Positions 36,883 to 48,805 of a stretch of 64,000 bases of DNA are shown here, piece after piece. Each line of letters begins with the position of its first letter. The first letter of the stretch is position 1. Source of the stretch: Allacma fusca (lineage: Eukaryota; Arthropoda; Collembola; Symphypleona; Sminthuridae); contig OX359247.1 of the NCBI GenBank assembly GCA_947179485.1, forward strand, positions 36,308,801 through 36,372,800, read 5' to 3'. The notes beneath the pieces are model-generated. The model ran no database searches and was not told the origin of the DNA. It worked only from the letters and a program-made list of their open reading frames with translations. A program made the position numbers and the translations under genes.

Positions 36883-39641
36883 CTCCCACACATATACATT
36901 AACATTTACTATACTTATTACACTTGGACGAAGCAATAAATCAATATCAAGTATAATAATAGATATATCTACACAAATTAGAAAATTGTCTGTGCTCTAA
37001 AATTACAAAAAAATACAATGCAAAAAATGTATATAATGGCTGACACATTTTCTTACGCTCTAAAAAATTACAAATATTTGAATACAATTACAATTATTGA
37101 ATTCTAAAAAGAAGTTTAATTTAAAAACTCCCTCTTTGACCGAATAGAAAATTACAATCGATTTGCCTGAAGATCCAAAACTATAGCCTGGAAAATTTTA
37201 ACTCATAAATTAAAACTATACCATCTGCTTACAACCCCTCTACTCCTTCATATATAAAACACAAGCAGACAAACTTACTAAAATAAATAATCATTGAGAA
37301 AAACTGTTTTCCCTATTAAAAAATGTCCGAAACCCCCCAAAAAATTTTGTTAAAATTAGAGCAGGAAAGCTTTTAGTACCATAGAAGGGCTGAGTGGGGG
37401 AATCAAAATGGCTGAGTTCAAATCCAGGGATTTTCAAATATTACAAGGGACAATGCTAATAAAAAGAAGTTTTTAAAACTAAAATGTTTTGTTCTAAATA
37501 TTGGAAATATATTAAAGGAGGAACTGTCAATTAACATTCACATGTAATACTATAAGTATAGGCAAAAATGTTTCCAAAAAGAGAGGAAAATGTTCATAAG
37601 AAATTGTTCCTGATAGAGAGATAAGGAAAGATTTTGTTATCTTAAAATTGCTCTTAAAATTATAGTGTACTAACTATGAATGAAAAAAAAATTACTCCCA
37701 AGGAAATCCCTAAATGGTAGGGAGGCTACACCAGAAAACTCTAGGGAATAATTAAGTGAAATATAACTACATCACTATTGGGATTTCATCATTAAAAATC
37801 CAAGTGTTCAACAAAAAAAATGTTACTGTAAAAAAGGGAACTATGTACTCACACAGATTGTTCACACTAACTGTAACTTGTACTGCACTCTGTAGACTCC
37901 GTAGGATTTTTGATGTGAGGACACTTACAATTAGGCGTAACTGCTAAAAAATTAAGATTCACGTTTCTATACTTGAGTAGCTATTTAATTAACAGCCCTA
38001 ATAAAAAAAATCACAAATTAATCCGACAAATGGTTGTAAAATATAGAATTTATCTGAAGAATTCAAGGTGCAGTAGGTATGAGCCAAGGATCGGCGGAGT
38101 GTTATAAAAATGCAGCATAAATGTTACACATCTATATACAAATCTTTTATAATTACTAATAAATAGTATAATTATGAGGCATAGTATAAAAAAATAAAAT
38201 TAAGCTAAGGTCACAATACTACTAAAACAAACTAAAAAATTACAAACACAAATCATCACACATTTTTGTGTATTTAATGCAAGTACCATTCTGGGATTCA
38301 ATTCCAAAGCCAATACGGGCCCATGATATTACAATGGGAGGACAGACCTTCAAGGAATGTGTCGGGAGCTATTGGGAAGAAAAATTGCATTCATTTATTA
38401 AACATATCACTGCTTGTTGTTACGCCATGCTAAAAATATAAACTATTTCCATTAATAAATATATAAGGGATTAAATCTAAATTACAAATTACATGCACGT
38501 AAGTTAATGTCTACACAAATCGTTGTACTACTACGCTACATTTACACACTACTATAAATAATTACTTATTATTAGATACTACAAAAAAAATACATATAAA
38601 ACTAGCTATGGCTTACTTATTTGTCATTGAAAAAAATAAGGACTTTATAATGTTGAATTTTCATAAGATCCCAAATTGAGAGAACTACAACGTAAATGCA
38701 CACAATAGTCTGTAAAATTGTTCGTGTCTAATTAGTCTTAATGGACATAATTACTGTAATTATTATTACTTCTTAAGGAACAAATCCATTCACGGTAGAA
38801 ATATTCCTGGAGTTGGTTGAATTTACATACATACTTGAGGTGTGTGTAAAATAATTACTAGCCAATTACAAAAAATACTTTTTAAAAGTGTATAGTCCAG
38901 TACACATACATAGTTTGTGTGTGCTTGTGTGTGTGTGTGTGTGTATGTGTGAAGGGGAGGGGTGTTCGTTGTAGTCACATAGGAGAAAGCAAAAGTTATT
39001 AATTGTGAGCGTGGTTGTTGTTGTTGTAGGAAATTCTGCCCTGTCATTCCTCAGCAGTATATCTGTGTCAAAATTCCGGGTATAATGTTGTGGGAAGATG
39101 AATTTATTATTAGAAAAATGCACTCGAATTTTTAAAAATAGTCATTTCTAATAATGTGTTATAGGATTATTGATTACTATAGTGTTAAAAATCTCGTATG
39201 GTAACTACTGATTGATAATTAAGGCTTAAATGATACCTAGACATTTAAAATATATGGTGGTTATAGCCTATTGTAATAATTACAATATTACATTCAAGGC
39301 CATCATTGAAATTAGTATTATTACTGTTATGGGGGGAAATGACTCATGTCAACAAGTTCAAGGGGGAATTAATATTACTATGGAGTCTTTAATTATACTA
39401 CATAAAGGGTTGCTATTATTCCTGAACATTTTCCCACAACTCCGGAGTCATTCCACCAGAGCAGCTTGTAGGAATTATATTATTATAGGAAATTTAAATA
39501 CGTATTATAGGACTTCCTAGGAAATAAATGTTATTGTTTGCTCATTACCAGGAAAGTATGTCTATGTTGTTGTAACCTGTAATTTTTATGAGGGACTAGA
39601 ATGCTAAAATGCTCCAGTGCATCTATCTTTGTACTAATTGT

Positions 39642-39749
39642 AGCAGAATGAGAGAGACGGGGGGAAATTGAAATGTTTCGACGTTATTTTCGGGAGCCTC
39701 TATTTAAATATATTTAAATAATCATGGTCAAATCGGGATGGTATTTTTT
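39642..39749 (+). repeat. Copy 1 of a roughly 105-bp dispersed repeat
   Basis: Shares AGCA(G)GATGAGAGA, ATGTTTC.ACGTTATTTTC, CTCTATTTAAATAT and a near-identical tail (AATAATCATGGTCAAATCGG) with 55760-55862, same orientation, with only a few differences. No terminal repeats are obvious. Confidence 0.8.
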
Positions 39750-41542
39750 CCGCAGAGAGAGAGACAGAGAGCGAGTGAAAGGAAATTGAAACGGAGCGTT
39801 GCTGAAAAAATAGGAAATTTTATTTAGATCCCATGATATTATCAAGCATCGAAATCAGAATTCGGAGGAAATTCCAATCCTAAAAGGGTTGTTAACTTTT
39901 TTCTACCCGTTTTTTTTTAAATAGTAAAAATTTCTAATGCCATGAAGTTGCATCGAACTTGAATGTAAAAAAGAATGGAAGAATATTAAGGGAGCGGAGA
40001 AAGCGGTAGTAAAATTTAGACTTTTGATTTTTACTGTGAGCATTTCAATTCCGGAATTTTCTTCATTAGTTGTTTCTTATAGGAATCCTATAAAAAAAAA
40101 CTAGCAATATAAAAAAGAATGGGGCTTGTATAACTTTGTACATGAGAAAGGGATGGAGGGATTATTGACTTAAGGGTTTTGCTATATATACTTACAAAAA
40201 AACGTAGATTTTCCAGCTATGGATGTCATTGGGTAGGAGGGGATTGGTGAGTTGGAGGAGAAAGTCGCAAGGAAGTATGAGGGAGAGATAAATTGCGATT
40301 TTTGTGATTATTTTGTAAACTTGTTATAAGTTTTTTATTGTTTGTATCATTGGACAGAGGAGGAAAAGGGAGGACTGTAATTTTTAGCATGGAGGACTTT
40401 TACATGAATAATAATTTTAAAAAAACTGTATTTGAGAGAAGCTGTGTGTGTGCGTGTTTGCGTCAAGTGTGCTCTACTAAAGGTACTTGTTCGTGTGTGG
40501 TAAATTTTGAGGTTGGTCTTTACATCTATAGTGTATATGAAATATTGCTATTTAAACAAAAATAGAGCTGCTGTGTTTGCGTGAAAAAAAAATTGTAAGG
40601 CTGGGGGTTAGTTGAGATAGGGTGGGAAAAACAAAGGTGTTAAATTAATCTAATTAAACTACGTATGGGATTTAAACTAGTGTGTGACAATTGACAACTA
40701 TCATAAATGTATTGAGTAACCATGGGCGCTATATACTTATCTTATACTGTAGACCTTACACATATAATTATACGAACATGAGGACAAACACTCCTTCGTC
40801 AAAGTTAAATCTTGTATATTAAAAAATAGGGTTACTTATTAATTAATTACACATATGAGAAGGATATGGGAATCCCAGTATGACAGATCCCATTGATTGT
40901 TAGCGATGAGTCGTGTTAATAATTGTGTTACTATAACTATACAACTATTATGAACTAATTGAGACTACAAACAACATGTTGAGTAATAATTCGAGTCATT
41001 CGTTTATGGAGCATTGTCAAGTTATATTAGTTATAATCAGTGAATAAATCAACAAATCAATGTCTGGAATTTTTTTCACACTTGTATATTTCCTATTGAG
41101 TCGTTCTCAGATCTGGTCCAGTAAGGAATACATTTTAGCACTTGATAAAATCCATCACTTTAATAGAGGTTTCGTTTCATGGCAGTGTTCAATGGAGTCT
41201 CACTCCTTACTGGAGGTAACTTCTTTGTTACAAAAATTAAAAAAGAGTAACATATGTACGTATGTATGTCTCTACGTAGGTAATGTTACCTTGACACAAC
41301 TCATATGCATAATTTTAATTCTTCTCCTTACAAGATCATTTCATTATTACATGTAAATTTTGTTATTTTGTGGATGCTCCATGCTATTATGTATATATAA
41401 ATGATTTGCAAGTTGTTGATTTTGATGGATATTCTTACAATTAGTGTACTGGGGAAATCGATGCCGTTTATTTTCTAATGATTACTCTTCCTTGTCCTTC
41501 TTGGAAAATTAATAGGACTATGTCCCAAAGATGTCCAAATGA

Positions 41543-41735
41543 CAGCCTATCCTATATCTTCCTATTTTTAAAATTTCAAATGAACCCACATATGTGACTA
41601 CATTTTAATGGCCGATTAGGTCAGCCTATCCTACATCCTTCCTATATGGGGAGCACCAAGCCTATACATATGTATAAGGCTGCATTTCATTGACAAATCA
41701 GCTCAACGTATTCTACACCCTTCCTACATCTTGTA
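41543..41735. repeat. Three degenerate 80-bp tandem units
   Basis: The motif CAGCCTATCCTATATCTTCC recurs at about 41543, 41622 and 41702 (last copy CAACGTATTCTACACCCTTC), giving a period of 79-80 bp. The divergence suggests an old tandem duplication. Confidence 0.55.
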
Positions 41736-43539
41736 TGTTTTTCTTTATCGACGGAATACTTAAGGGCATTTATGGTTCTCTCATTAAAAGCCCTGGCTCA
41801 AGTCAGTGGGGTCGGAATAAAATATAGTTTGAGTTTAGCCACCTTGGCCAAAGTCCCTAATGGCATAACAGTTTGTTGATCTGTCCGATTTTTGGTTTGC
41901 ACCGTAAATCGTGCCCTAGTTTTACAACGGTGGTCAAACGGGATGTACATAGCAATTAAGATTTCAAAAACTAAATACCACAAGAAACATTTCCCAAAGT
42001 CAGCTAAGCAAGCCAATTGTGACAACGGGAATCTATTAGAGCTGGCTGACAATTTATTTACCTCAGTAAATCCTGTTTGGTTATCAGTTTTCGGTTATGA
42101 AGAGCTTGGTATTAACGAATGTGTTCCAATTGGTTACCCCTACACCATACAAGGATTGTCCAATGGCCTATTTGCGAAAACATATTTCATTTCATTCATT
42201 TGATTAATATTTTTGCTTAGTAGCATTTGAATTTCTTTAGTGTTTATTAAAAAAAACAACTGATTGAAGTATTTAATCTGACTAAGTATATATATAATCT
42301 ATCTGAAATAGGATACCCTTAAATCCTATGGAAAATTTCCAAAATACCGGGCATTTTCAATGGTGGTCAAAAACTGAAAAAATTGGGCAATTTGGATTTT
42401 TATTTACACGGCGTTTTCAACTGGGTTGGCATTTTCTTTGGACATTTTCTATCGGTCTGGGCTCCTGCCTCCTCCGTTAAATAGTTTCTCTATCATAAAT
42501 GCATAAGAATTTTAAATGAAATTCTACTGAAAACAACTTTCATGCTTATAGAGCAACCGTTGATTGTTTTCCGCTTAATTTATGCAGACACAGTTAAAAC
42601 AAATGTATTAAGAGAGCAAAATCTTGAGCATGTCCACTCAACCACGTATCCATTTCGAACTAGATTATTAAAAATAATTACTTAAAGAACTAATTACAAT
42701 AAGAATTACCCCTCGGGAATCTATTTTTGGTCTAGTTTGAAACAATCCAGGAATGTCCAGCATATAAGTTACCGTCGTCAACATGTTTGGTTAAAATAGG
42801 GAATTCGTGTTATTGGATTTACTACTATAATCTGTGTCTTGCTGGCTACCCTTATTACTAGTATGCATTTTAAACCCAAAATTAAAAATATACTAATCAA
42901 TAAAAACTTCAACTAAATCAATACTAATTGTTTTTCATCCTAGTAACTAAATTTGCCCTACACGTACATATGTATACATTGGCAAGAGTGCAGAAAATCA
43001 AAACTGATAAATTGTGTTAACAGTTGCTATTAAATTTTCCCCTTCAAAACCACTCTACAGAAACTGTAGGCTCTATTTTTGCTTGTATAAACAAGCCTGT
43101 TCTAATTGCACTACAGTTCCAATGAAAACTTAATTTGTGCAAATACGCGTATCGATTTTACTTCGATTTGCTCAATTATAAATAAAACAAAAATGATAAT
43201 TTTGATTTTTCGACGACGTAATTTGCAATGTTTGGCTATCATCACGATAACAGCCAATTGAGATCTCTTTGTTTCGTCTTTTCAGGGGCACAGTGAAACG
43301 TACGCTCTCTATTGCGATTGGCATGAGCAACTGCTGGCAGGATTGTCCCGAAATGAAGGGAGGTGGTACGCCCCAGGCTATTTGTTAAATAGTTGTTACT
43401 GGTTGATAAACTCATCTATGTACTTTTGAGTCTTTTGTTGCACTGTTGGTGTTGGAGTTACATGTATGATCGGAAGAGCTCCATATCGGAATGTTTATCT
43501 GTAGATAATCTCACTCTAAATCCAATCAGAAATATCGTC

Positions 43540-44320
43540 TATAACTTGTATCGGCGTGTCCGATAAATCCTCCGGGAAAGCAACGGTAAAAATCGATTTT
43601 GATAACTTTGAACAACAGAATCGATTTCTCAAACGAAATAGTGATTACAAATGTTGCAGGTCTGGCTGTCACGACTGTCTTGAATGCTTGAGCAGTAATA
43701 GTCGTAAGACAAGGTTTTTAGCTTCCTGTCAACTACACTAAACATACACGAAGGATAAATAGCCAAAAATCCATTTCATTCATCCGGTTTGGAGTCGCAT
43801 ATTCCGCTTAAAGAGCGCCGGATCCGGGAGAAACCTTGATATTAAGACTGTCCAAATTACTCCCAAAGACAGCAACAGCGGAGATCATGACATCGTATAG
43901 TTTGAAAAACATGCGGCGATTGGCGAACATGTTTCTGCAGTCACTCTTGCATGAAACAGTAATCATTGGGTTGCTCATATATTTATCAATAAAAGTAAGG
44001 GCGAATGTATTTACGAACAGTCGGAAGTTCTTTGTCAATGGTTAACCCCGTATCATCAAGATGGGATTCATAATGCTGATGGGGGAGGATTACACCGGAT
44101 ACGTCCCTTGAAAAAGGTGCCATATATACGTCTTTCCACCTGATTGTATGCTGATTGGTCCGGAGCATGGCGGACCATATAAATAGCATTTTTGTTGTTG
44201 TTAGGAGCGCAGAGGAATTTAGGTCTAAACTGACAATGAGCAGAGGTGAACTCCAGGTTGCACTGTAGACTGTTTGCTGGAGTTGTGCCAGTCCTTTCCA
44301 CGAAAAACAGGATTGCCAAA
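43540..44320 (-). pseudogene. Relic of a transposon-derived protein (HAP..SAYN.VERR family)
   Basis: Three minus-strand frames must be combined. From 44319 downward: NNNKNAIYMVRHAPDQSAYN then QVERR; shift; MAPFSRDVSGVILPHQHYES then HLDDTGLTIDKELPTV; then, with stops, a Cys-containing tail around 43700-43900 and a segment like YDYYCSSIQDSRDSQTCNIC near 43600. I recall the motif order (HAPG.SAYN.VERRMAP, LPHD..G.HLD..G.T.D, a Cys-rich strand, then a C..C finger) from unnamed, multi-copy proteins in arthropods and cnidarians that are probably transposon-encoded. Several frameshifts and stops show it is dead. Overlapping + strand frames here are shadows. Confidence 0.6.
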
Positions 44321-44982
44321 ACTTACCGGTTCCGGGAATAAAAAGAACTGTCTATGGATTCATTTGAAAAATCATCCAATGAGTGATGATGAAGCTGACA
44401 AGCGTTACCAGCCGAAGATGAAATATTCTCAAGTTAGAAAAACGTTGACAATAAAAGAGAATTGCTGGGCTGTTTTGTAGAAACATGTTTATCAATTTGC
44501 TCAACGGCCTTCTTGTTAGATTATCATTAGTGTTTCTTGTTTGGATTTTGGTATACGATTTTTTGTAACAACTAGAATCATTTAGTTACAACCTATTATA
44601 TTTAAAGCTGTTTATTTGTTCCTGCGTTGTCATAAATTCAGTTAAACGTCGTCAGTGGAATTACCCCCAGTTACCCAGCTGTTATGACAAAGTACAACAC
44701 TTCGGCCCTTAGTAGTGAAAATACACTATAGGTCCAATCACAGATGATTTAATCAGTAAATTAGTTTTACCTCAACAACTGTCACTCCAAACGGTTATAG
44801 CCCTTTGTCTGTTTTACTGGCAGAAACAGTCGATGGTAGACTTTCTTCCTTTTAGCTTAAAAATATATACAGTAGGGACTGTGGGAGAAAGCTTGTTGTG
44901 TCTGTTATTCAAAAATCTTTTTCCGGAATTATTTCATGTTGGTGCCAATTTGATACAATCGGCTGTAGCTTAGAAGTCTAGT

Positions 44983-45340
44983 ATGCTCGGCGCTCCAGAT
45001 CTTGCATTTTATTTCAAGTATTTGAAGTTTTTTTCCAAGTGGAATTTACTTCCTTTTGACTTACAGTTTGGTGTAGATGGTCCGCCGACGCTGGTCAAAG
45101 GAAGTGACAAAAAAAGAACTATTTGGCTTCTTTTTTATTTTTACAGTATTTTTAGAACACTGATCTGTTTCTATTTTTTAATCATCATGTCGCTCTTCAG
45201 TTTCAACCAGTTCCCTATATATGAAGTCTTTCTTCAATTTCTGTATTCATTTTGGTTTTTGTTTTTGACACTAGTCGAGATGTTTACGTTCATAAAGGCA
45301 CCTCATATTACCATCACTATATTTAATTCCCTCTTTGCGG
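44983..45340 (+). CDS. Gustatory-receptor-like protein, exon 1
   Basis: ATG at 44983 opens a clean frame of 119 codons that ends at GCGG|GTGAGT (phase 1). The three exons 44983-45340, 45678-45990 and 48322-48805 join in phase into a 384-residue protein, the usual size of insect gustatory/odorant-receptor superfamily members. This exon has a short cytoplasmic N-terminus (KYLKFFSKWNLLPFDL, typical of these receptors) and two hydrophobic spans (TIWLLFYFYSIFRTLICFYF and FLQFLYSFWFLFLTLVEMFT). Such receptors are seven-segment, inverted-topology ligand-gated cation channels in chemosensory neurons. Family placement is by overall architecture, not by a strong motif. Springtail genomes carry many such genes, which is one reason for my organism guess. 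Confidence 0.75.
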
Positions 45341-45386
45341 GTGAGTCTAGAGAAGCAATCATTTTATCATCCTATTTTATAGTATA

Positions 45387-45620
45387 CACTAGGTGTAGCA
45401 AAAAATTTGCTCCTTGTACATTAAGTTCGCTGGATTCCTAGTTTTACCCTTTTACAGAAAATCTTTTTGTGGATTTAAAAAACAACCACCAACAAGTGAC
45501 GAACATTTGTTTCAATTTTACATTTCAAAAATAATTTTTAAAACATTTTTGACTGATTTCAAAACATGACGCATGCCTGCCCTTATGGACTCTAGACAGC
45601 AAATTCTTTGGAACACCCTG
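45387..45620. mobile_element. Tc1/mariner-type MITE in receptor intron 1
   Basis: A 234-bp element whose ends are imperfect inverted repeats: CACTAGGTGTAGCAAAAAAT at the left against the complement of CTTTGGAACACCCTG at the right. TATA stands on both sides (45383-45386 and 45621-45624), consistent with TA target duplication. It has no coding capacity. It lies wholly in the intron between the first two receptor exons; reading through the donor into it hits a stop. Confidence 0.75.
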
Positions 45621-45677
45621 TATACATTCTATTTGGTCAGTATAACTGAATAGGAAATAAAACCAATGAGCTTTCAG

Positions 45678-45990
45678 GATCTGCTCAGGACTCAAAACAG
45701 CCTTTGATGAAATTGTCGCTGCGGGAAATCACTGCTGTGTTTTTAACACAAACTGCGTCCGCAATCACGCTTTCATGGTTCTTTGTAACAACGGCACTTT
45801 GTACTAAAGTTCATATTTATCATTTCCTTCCATTGCACCTCCAAAATCCTCTGACGTTCTTCCTTCTTTGGATTCATGAACACATACTCCTTCAATCCAA
45901 AGGGGTTGGTTTCTTCATGACAGTTTGCCAATTCCTAGTATTCTTTGAGAATATTAGTGAGAGTATAGCAGTTGAAACAACATCATTGAG
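45678..45990 (+). CDS. Gustatory-receptor-like protein, exon 2
   Basis: Acceptor GAGCTTTCAG, donor CATTGAG|GTAACG. Enters in phase 1, leaves in phase 2, 313 bp without a stop. Encodes two further hydrophobic stretches (TASAITLSWFFVTTALCTKV, VGFFMTVCQFLVFFENIS) and a polar loop with LQNPLTFFLLWIHEHILLQ. The codon completed across the junction to exon 3 is AG|G (Arg). Confidence 0.75.
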
Positions 45991-46497
45991 GTAACGTCAA
46001 CGGCAACAAAGTAGTCTTTTAATGTTTAGTTGAACGATGCCTGCTACACTTTAAAGAACTATATTTTACTCGTACATTTTTAGGTATTAATATAAGTACT
46101 GATAGGTAGGATGCGGAACATGCATAATCACGTGCTCTGCACTAGAGCTTGTAGTAGGGGCAGAAATTCCGTCCCGATTTTCTTTCTGGACAATTTTCTT
46201 CCCAAAATCGGGACATTTTTGAGTCCTTAATCTTTAAAGCAATCGTCCCCGATTATGTTTCGAAAATCGGGAAAGTGTCGAAGTACTGTCCGATTGGGGT
46301 GGAGAAATATCAGTAATTGGGGTTGTACCGAAATCATTCCAAAACTAAATTTTAAAACAGTTATTTCATTTTCCAAGTATGTCGTGGAAATCTGTTCATG
46401 TGCCACAAACTCTTTATACATCCGGAGTGCCGAGGCAAATTGATCTAGATCTAGATATTTTTTAATTAGGAATAATTTGATATACATAGAGTTTTGC

Positions 46498-47942
46498 CGG
46501 GGAGACGGGATATCGGAAAAATACGGATTCAAATACTTTCTAATTTGAATTTGGTTTTGAATTATTTTTTTTAATACTTCAAAATTTGAATTCCAATATG
46601 GATTCCAATATATTTAAATATTTCCTGAATCTGTATTCCTATTCAAATAATTTTCGGACGTTCTTACAAAAATGTGAATTTATTCAAAAGAACAATTTAA
46701 CCACAAAAACATAAGCAATACATAACACATTGAGCGTTTCCGCGGATAAATTACCACGCAAATCATTTAGTATGAATTTAAGTGCAGAAAACACACTTAA
46801 CTGAAATTTTAGTAACTGGAAAAGCAAGTAGAGATCCCATAACACTTCTAAAAAATGTGGAGTAATCTGTTAACCCGTCTAACTAATTTTGTGGTTAGCT
46901 CTTTCTAACAGTGTTTGCAAATCGATTTGTTTCATAACACATTATAGCTAAAATGTAATACTACGGAACTAGTTTTAGACTCATGATGAGAGCAAGGTTT
47001 AAGTAACAAGAAACTTGATTCACTTAATAATCCCGTACGACACACCATGCGGTTATCTCATCCTGTTTGTAGGAATTGTAGCAAAACGGGGTTCAACTCT
47101 CTGTCCATTAACAACCGGACCTGCGTTCGGGTCAAGTATTTTGAGGATCCGAACTTGAACTTGACCTGCACTTGAACTTTCAAGTAGATATTTGTCAGTA
47201 CCCGAACTTGGCGTTTCGGGTCCCATGAATTACTTGTCATACCAAGTCATATCTTGCAAGTAATCTTTTCTAAACCCGAACTTGATCTGATACTTGAATG
47301 TCGGGTCCAATAATCTTGCGAACCGAACTTGGAATTGACTTGAACCCGAACTTGGATTTCAAGTACTTGAACCTTACAACTTTGTAGTATGAAGTCGCAA
47401 AAACACTCCAACGGGTGGAGCTAAGATTTTCAATTTCCGTCGTCTTTATTAAATTCAGATTCGGGTTCACTCATGGTTTTTTCCTTGTGTTACAGTCTCA
47501 CCGGCAATTAACTTCAACAGTTTTTCAAAATGATGAAACATTAGAAGAATATTTTTAAGCACGACGATTTACAGAATACACAACAGTCAATCCAAATGAA
47601 AGTGAGCTCCAGCTTCTGTGCATATCTCTACAGGCATAGTTTCTAGTAGGGATGCCAATGGGGTGGTCCGGACTATTTATAATGGTCCGTTATTGGTCTC
47701 GTCCATAATCGTCATAATTGGTGTGTGGCTTTCAAAAAATGCTTGCTATGAACATTTTATAAAACCCAATGAAATCGATTTCGGAATTCATGAAAAAATA
47801 TTCGAATACCGATTCGAATACCCTTGTTTTTATTATAATCCAATTTTGGATACACATACTTTTACGATTTTTTTCTAATTCCAATATCGATTCGGATACC
47901 CAAATTTTTTTAACTTAATTCCGATTCGAATTCCCGTCCCTG
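46498..47942 (-). mobile_element. hAT element copy A, minus orientation, in receptor intron 2
   Basis: The ends CCGGGGAGACGGGATATCGG and the complement of CGAATTCCCGTCCCTG match, in reverse, the ends of the element at 50506-51459. Sequence similarity extends through much of both elements. On the minus strand about 46695-46800 encodes VFSALKFILNDLRGNLSAET and then LNVLCIAYVFVVKLFF before a stop; this is the hAT C-terminal dimerisation domain (..SALK.ILND.R..L). The rest of the transposase is lost. Flanking octamers AGTTTTGC and GCTATTGC agree at only five positions, so the insertion is old. A CTTGAAC-rich block (47105-47365) is inserted or expanded within it. Confidence 0.75.
47105..47365. repeat. 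CCCGAACTTGA/CTTGAACTT-rich block
   Basis: Irregular repetition of GAACTTGA, CGAACTTG and CAAGTA words. Absent from the related copy at 50506-51459, so it arrived or expanded after the two copies separated. It belongs to the same word family as the satellites at 0.5, 5.7, 12.6 and 18 kb. Confidence 0.6.
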
Positions 47943-48321
47943 GCTATTGCTACACTGAAATCAACTTCTTGCACGAACTTCTTGTAAAATGTATGTCGTT
48001 GACATTCTTTTTGACCAATGGTATGCACTTTCTACAGGGCAATTTTACAGTATTATGCCCTTGCCGATTATCTGAAGAGAAAATGTTAAGTCCCCATCCT
48101 GTCCCGATTTTATGTGGGGAAAATCTTATCACCTCCGCCCAATCCCGATTTCGTATGGGGACAATATTTGTATCCCCGTGGCTGGCTCGTCCTGTGTCCC
48201 ACGGGATGTCCCTGACCCCGGTATAAGCTCTACTCAGCGCCCTATCCGTGGTATCTTATTTTCTTAAGCACATTTTTTTGTAATCCATTGAATATCATGT
48301 TAATTGAAGTTGTTCTTATAG

Positions 48322-48805
48322 GTTCCTGGCCAGAAATGAGTTCTGTTGCAGAAAGCGCTTCAAAAAATTAAGAAATATTCAGCTTCTCATCATTAGGTTT
48401 AACATTGGTTATGCTCCTGTAGTGTATCTGTTCAAAATGTTATCAATGGCTGCGGCAGTACTTTGTGGATATTTGGGTATTATTTATTTTTCAAAATTAG
48501 GTTTTATATTTTCATCGTTTTTATTGGTTACTTGTTTAAATAACGTGGTCTACTATGTGACCACTTTTGGAAGTGCATTTTTCATCCCTGATCGCATGGA
48601 GGCCTTCAAAACTGAGCTTGTAAGAACCGCAAAGCTTAGAAAAATCAGACCATTTGAAATAAAACTTCTTCAAAAAGATATTGCCTCAGTTGACAATGTG
48701 GGTATCAAAGTTGGAATGTTTCATATAATGGAGAGAGAGTCTGCCCTAATATTTATTGACTTCGTAGTAAATGCAATTGCTACTTTGCTCATTACGTACC
48801 GTTAA
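48322..48805 (+). CDS. Gustatory-receptor-like protein, exon 3
   Basis: Acceptor TTGTTCTTATAG; joins exon 2 in phase 2 and runs 161 codons to TAA at 48803-48805. It starts with a basic intracellular loop (RFLARNEFCCRKRFKKLRNI), then three hydrophobic stretches (SMAAAVLCGYLGIIYFSKLG, FIFSSFLLVTCLNNVVYYVT, LIFIDFVVNAIATLLITY). The basic loop, the long loop before the last span and the final TY match the receptor superfamily, whose signature is TY followed by hydrophobic residues, Gln and Phe. Here the frame stops right after TYR. Reading one base later past TAC gives TYVNGGFLLFE and a stop, closer to the expected end, so a single-base change may have clipped the C-terminus. Confidence 0.75.

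Larger units (their letters stand above)
36584..41540. other. About 5 kb intergenic, no gene recognised
   Basis: AT-rich unique sequence with CA/GT microsatellites (36844-36882, 38914-38951). Open frames are under 100 codons and domain-free. It includes one copy of a dispersed repeat at 39642-39749. Confidence 0.5.
46144..48232. mobile_element. Possible older element enclosing the intron-2 hAT copy
   Basis: AGAGCTTGTAGTAGGGGCAG at 46144 mirrors the complement of CTGACCCCGGTATAAGCTCT ending about 48232. Both subterminal zones contain TCCCGATTTT and CCCC words. No convincing direct target duplication was found, so this is only a possible decayed element into which the hAT at 46498-47942 inserted. 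Confidence 0.3.

Noticed and set aside
41798-42203. Overlapping open frames on both strands (84 and 103 codons)
   Set aside because: No recognisable domain, no splice-compatible neighbours, and mutual overlap suggests chance.
48070-48226. Short open frame ending near receptor exon 3 as an extra receptor exon
   Set aside because: It lacks an acceptor and donor giving the right phase, and contains transposon-end-like CCCGATTT repeats.
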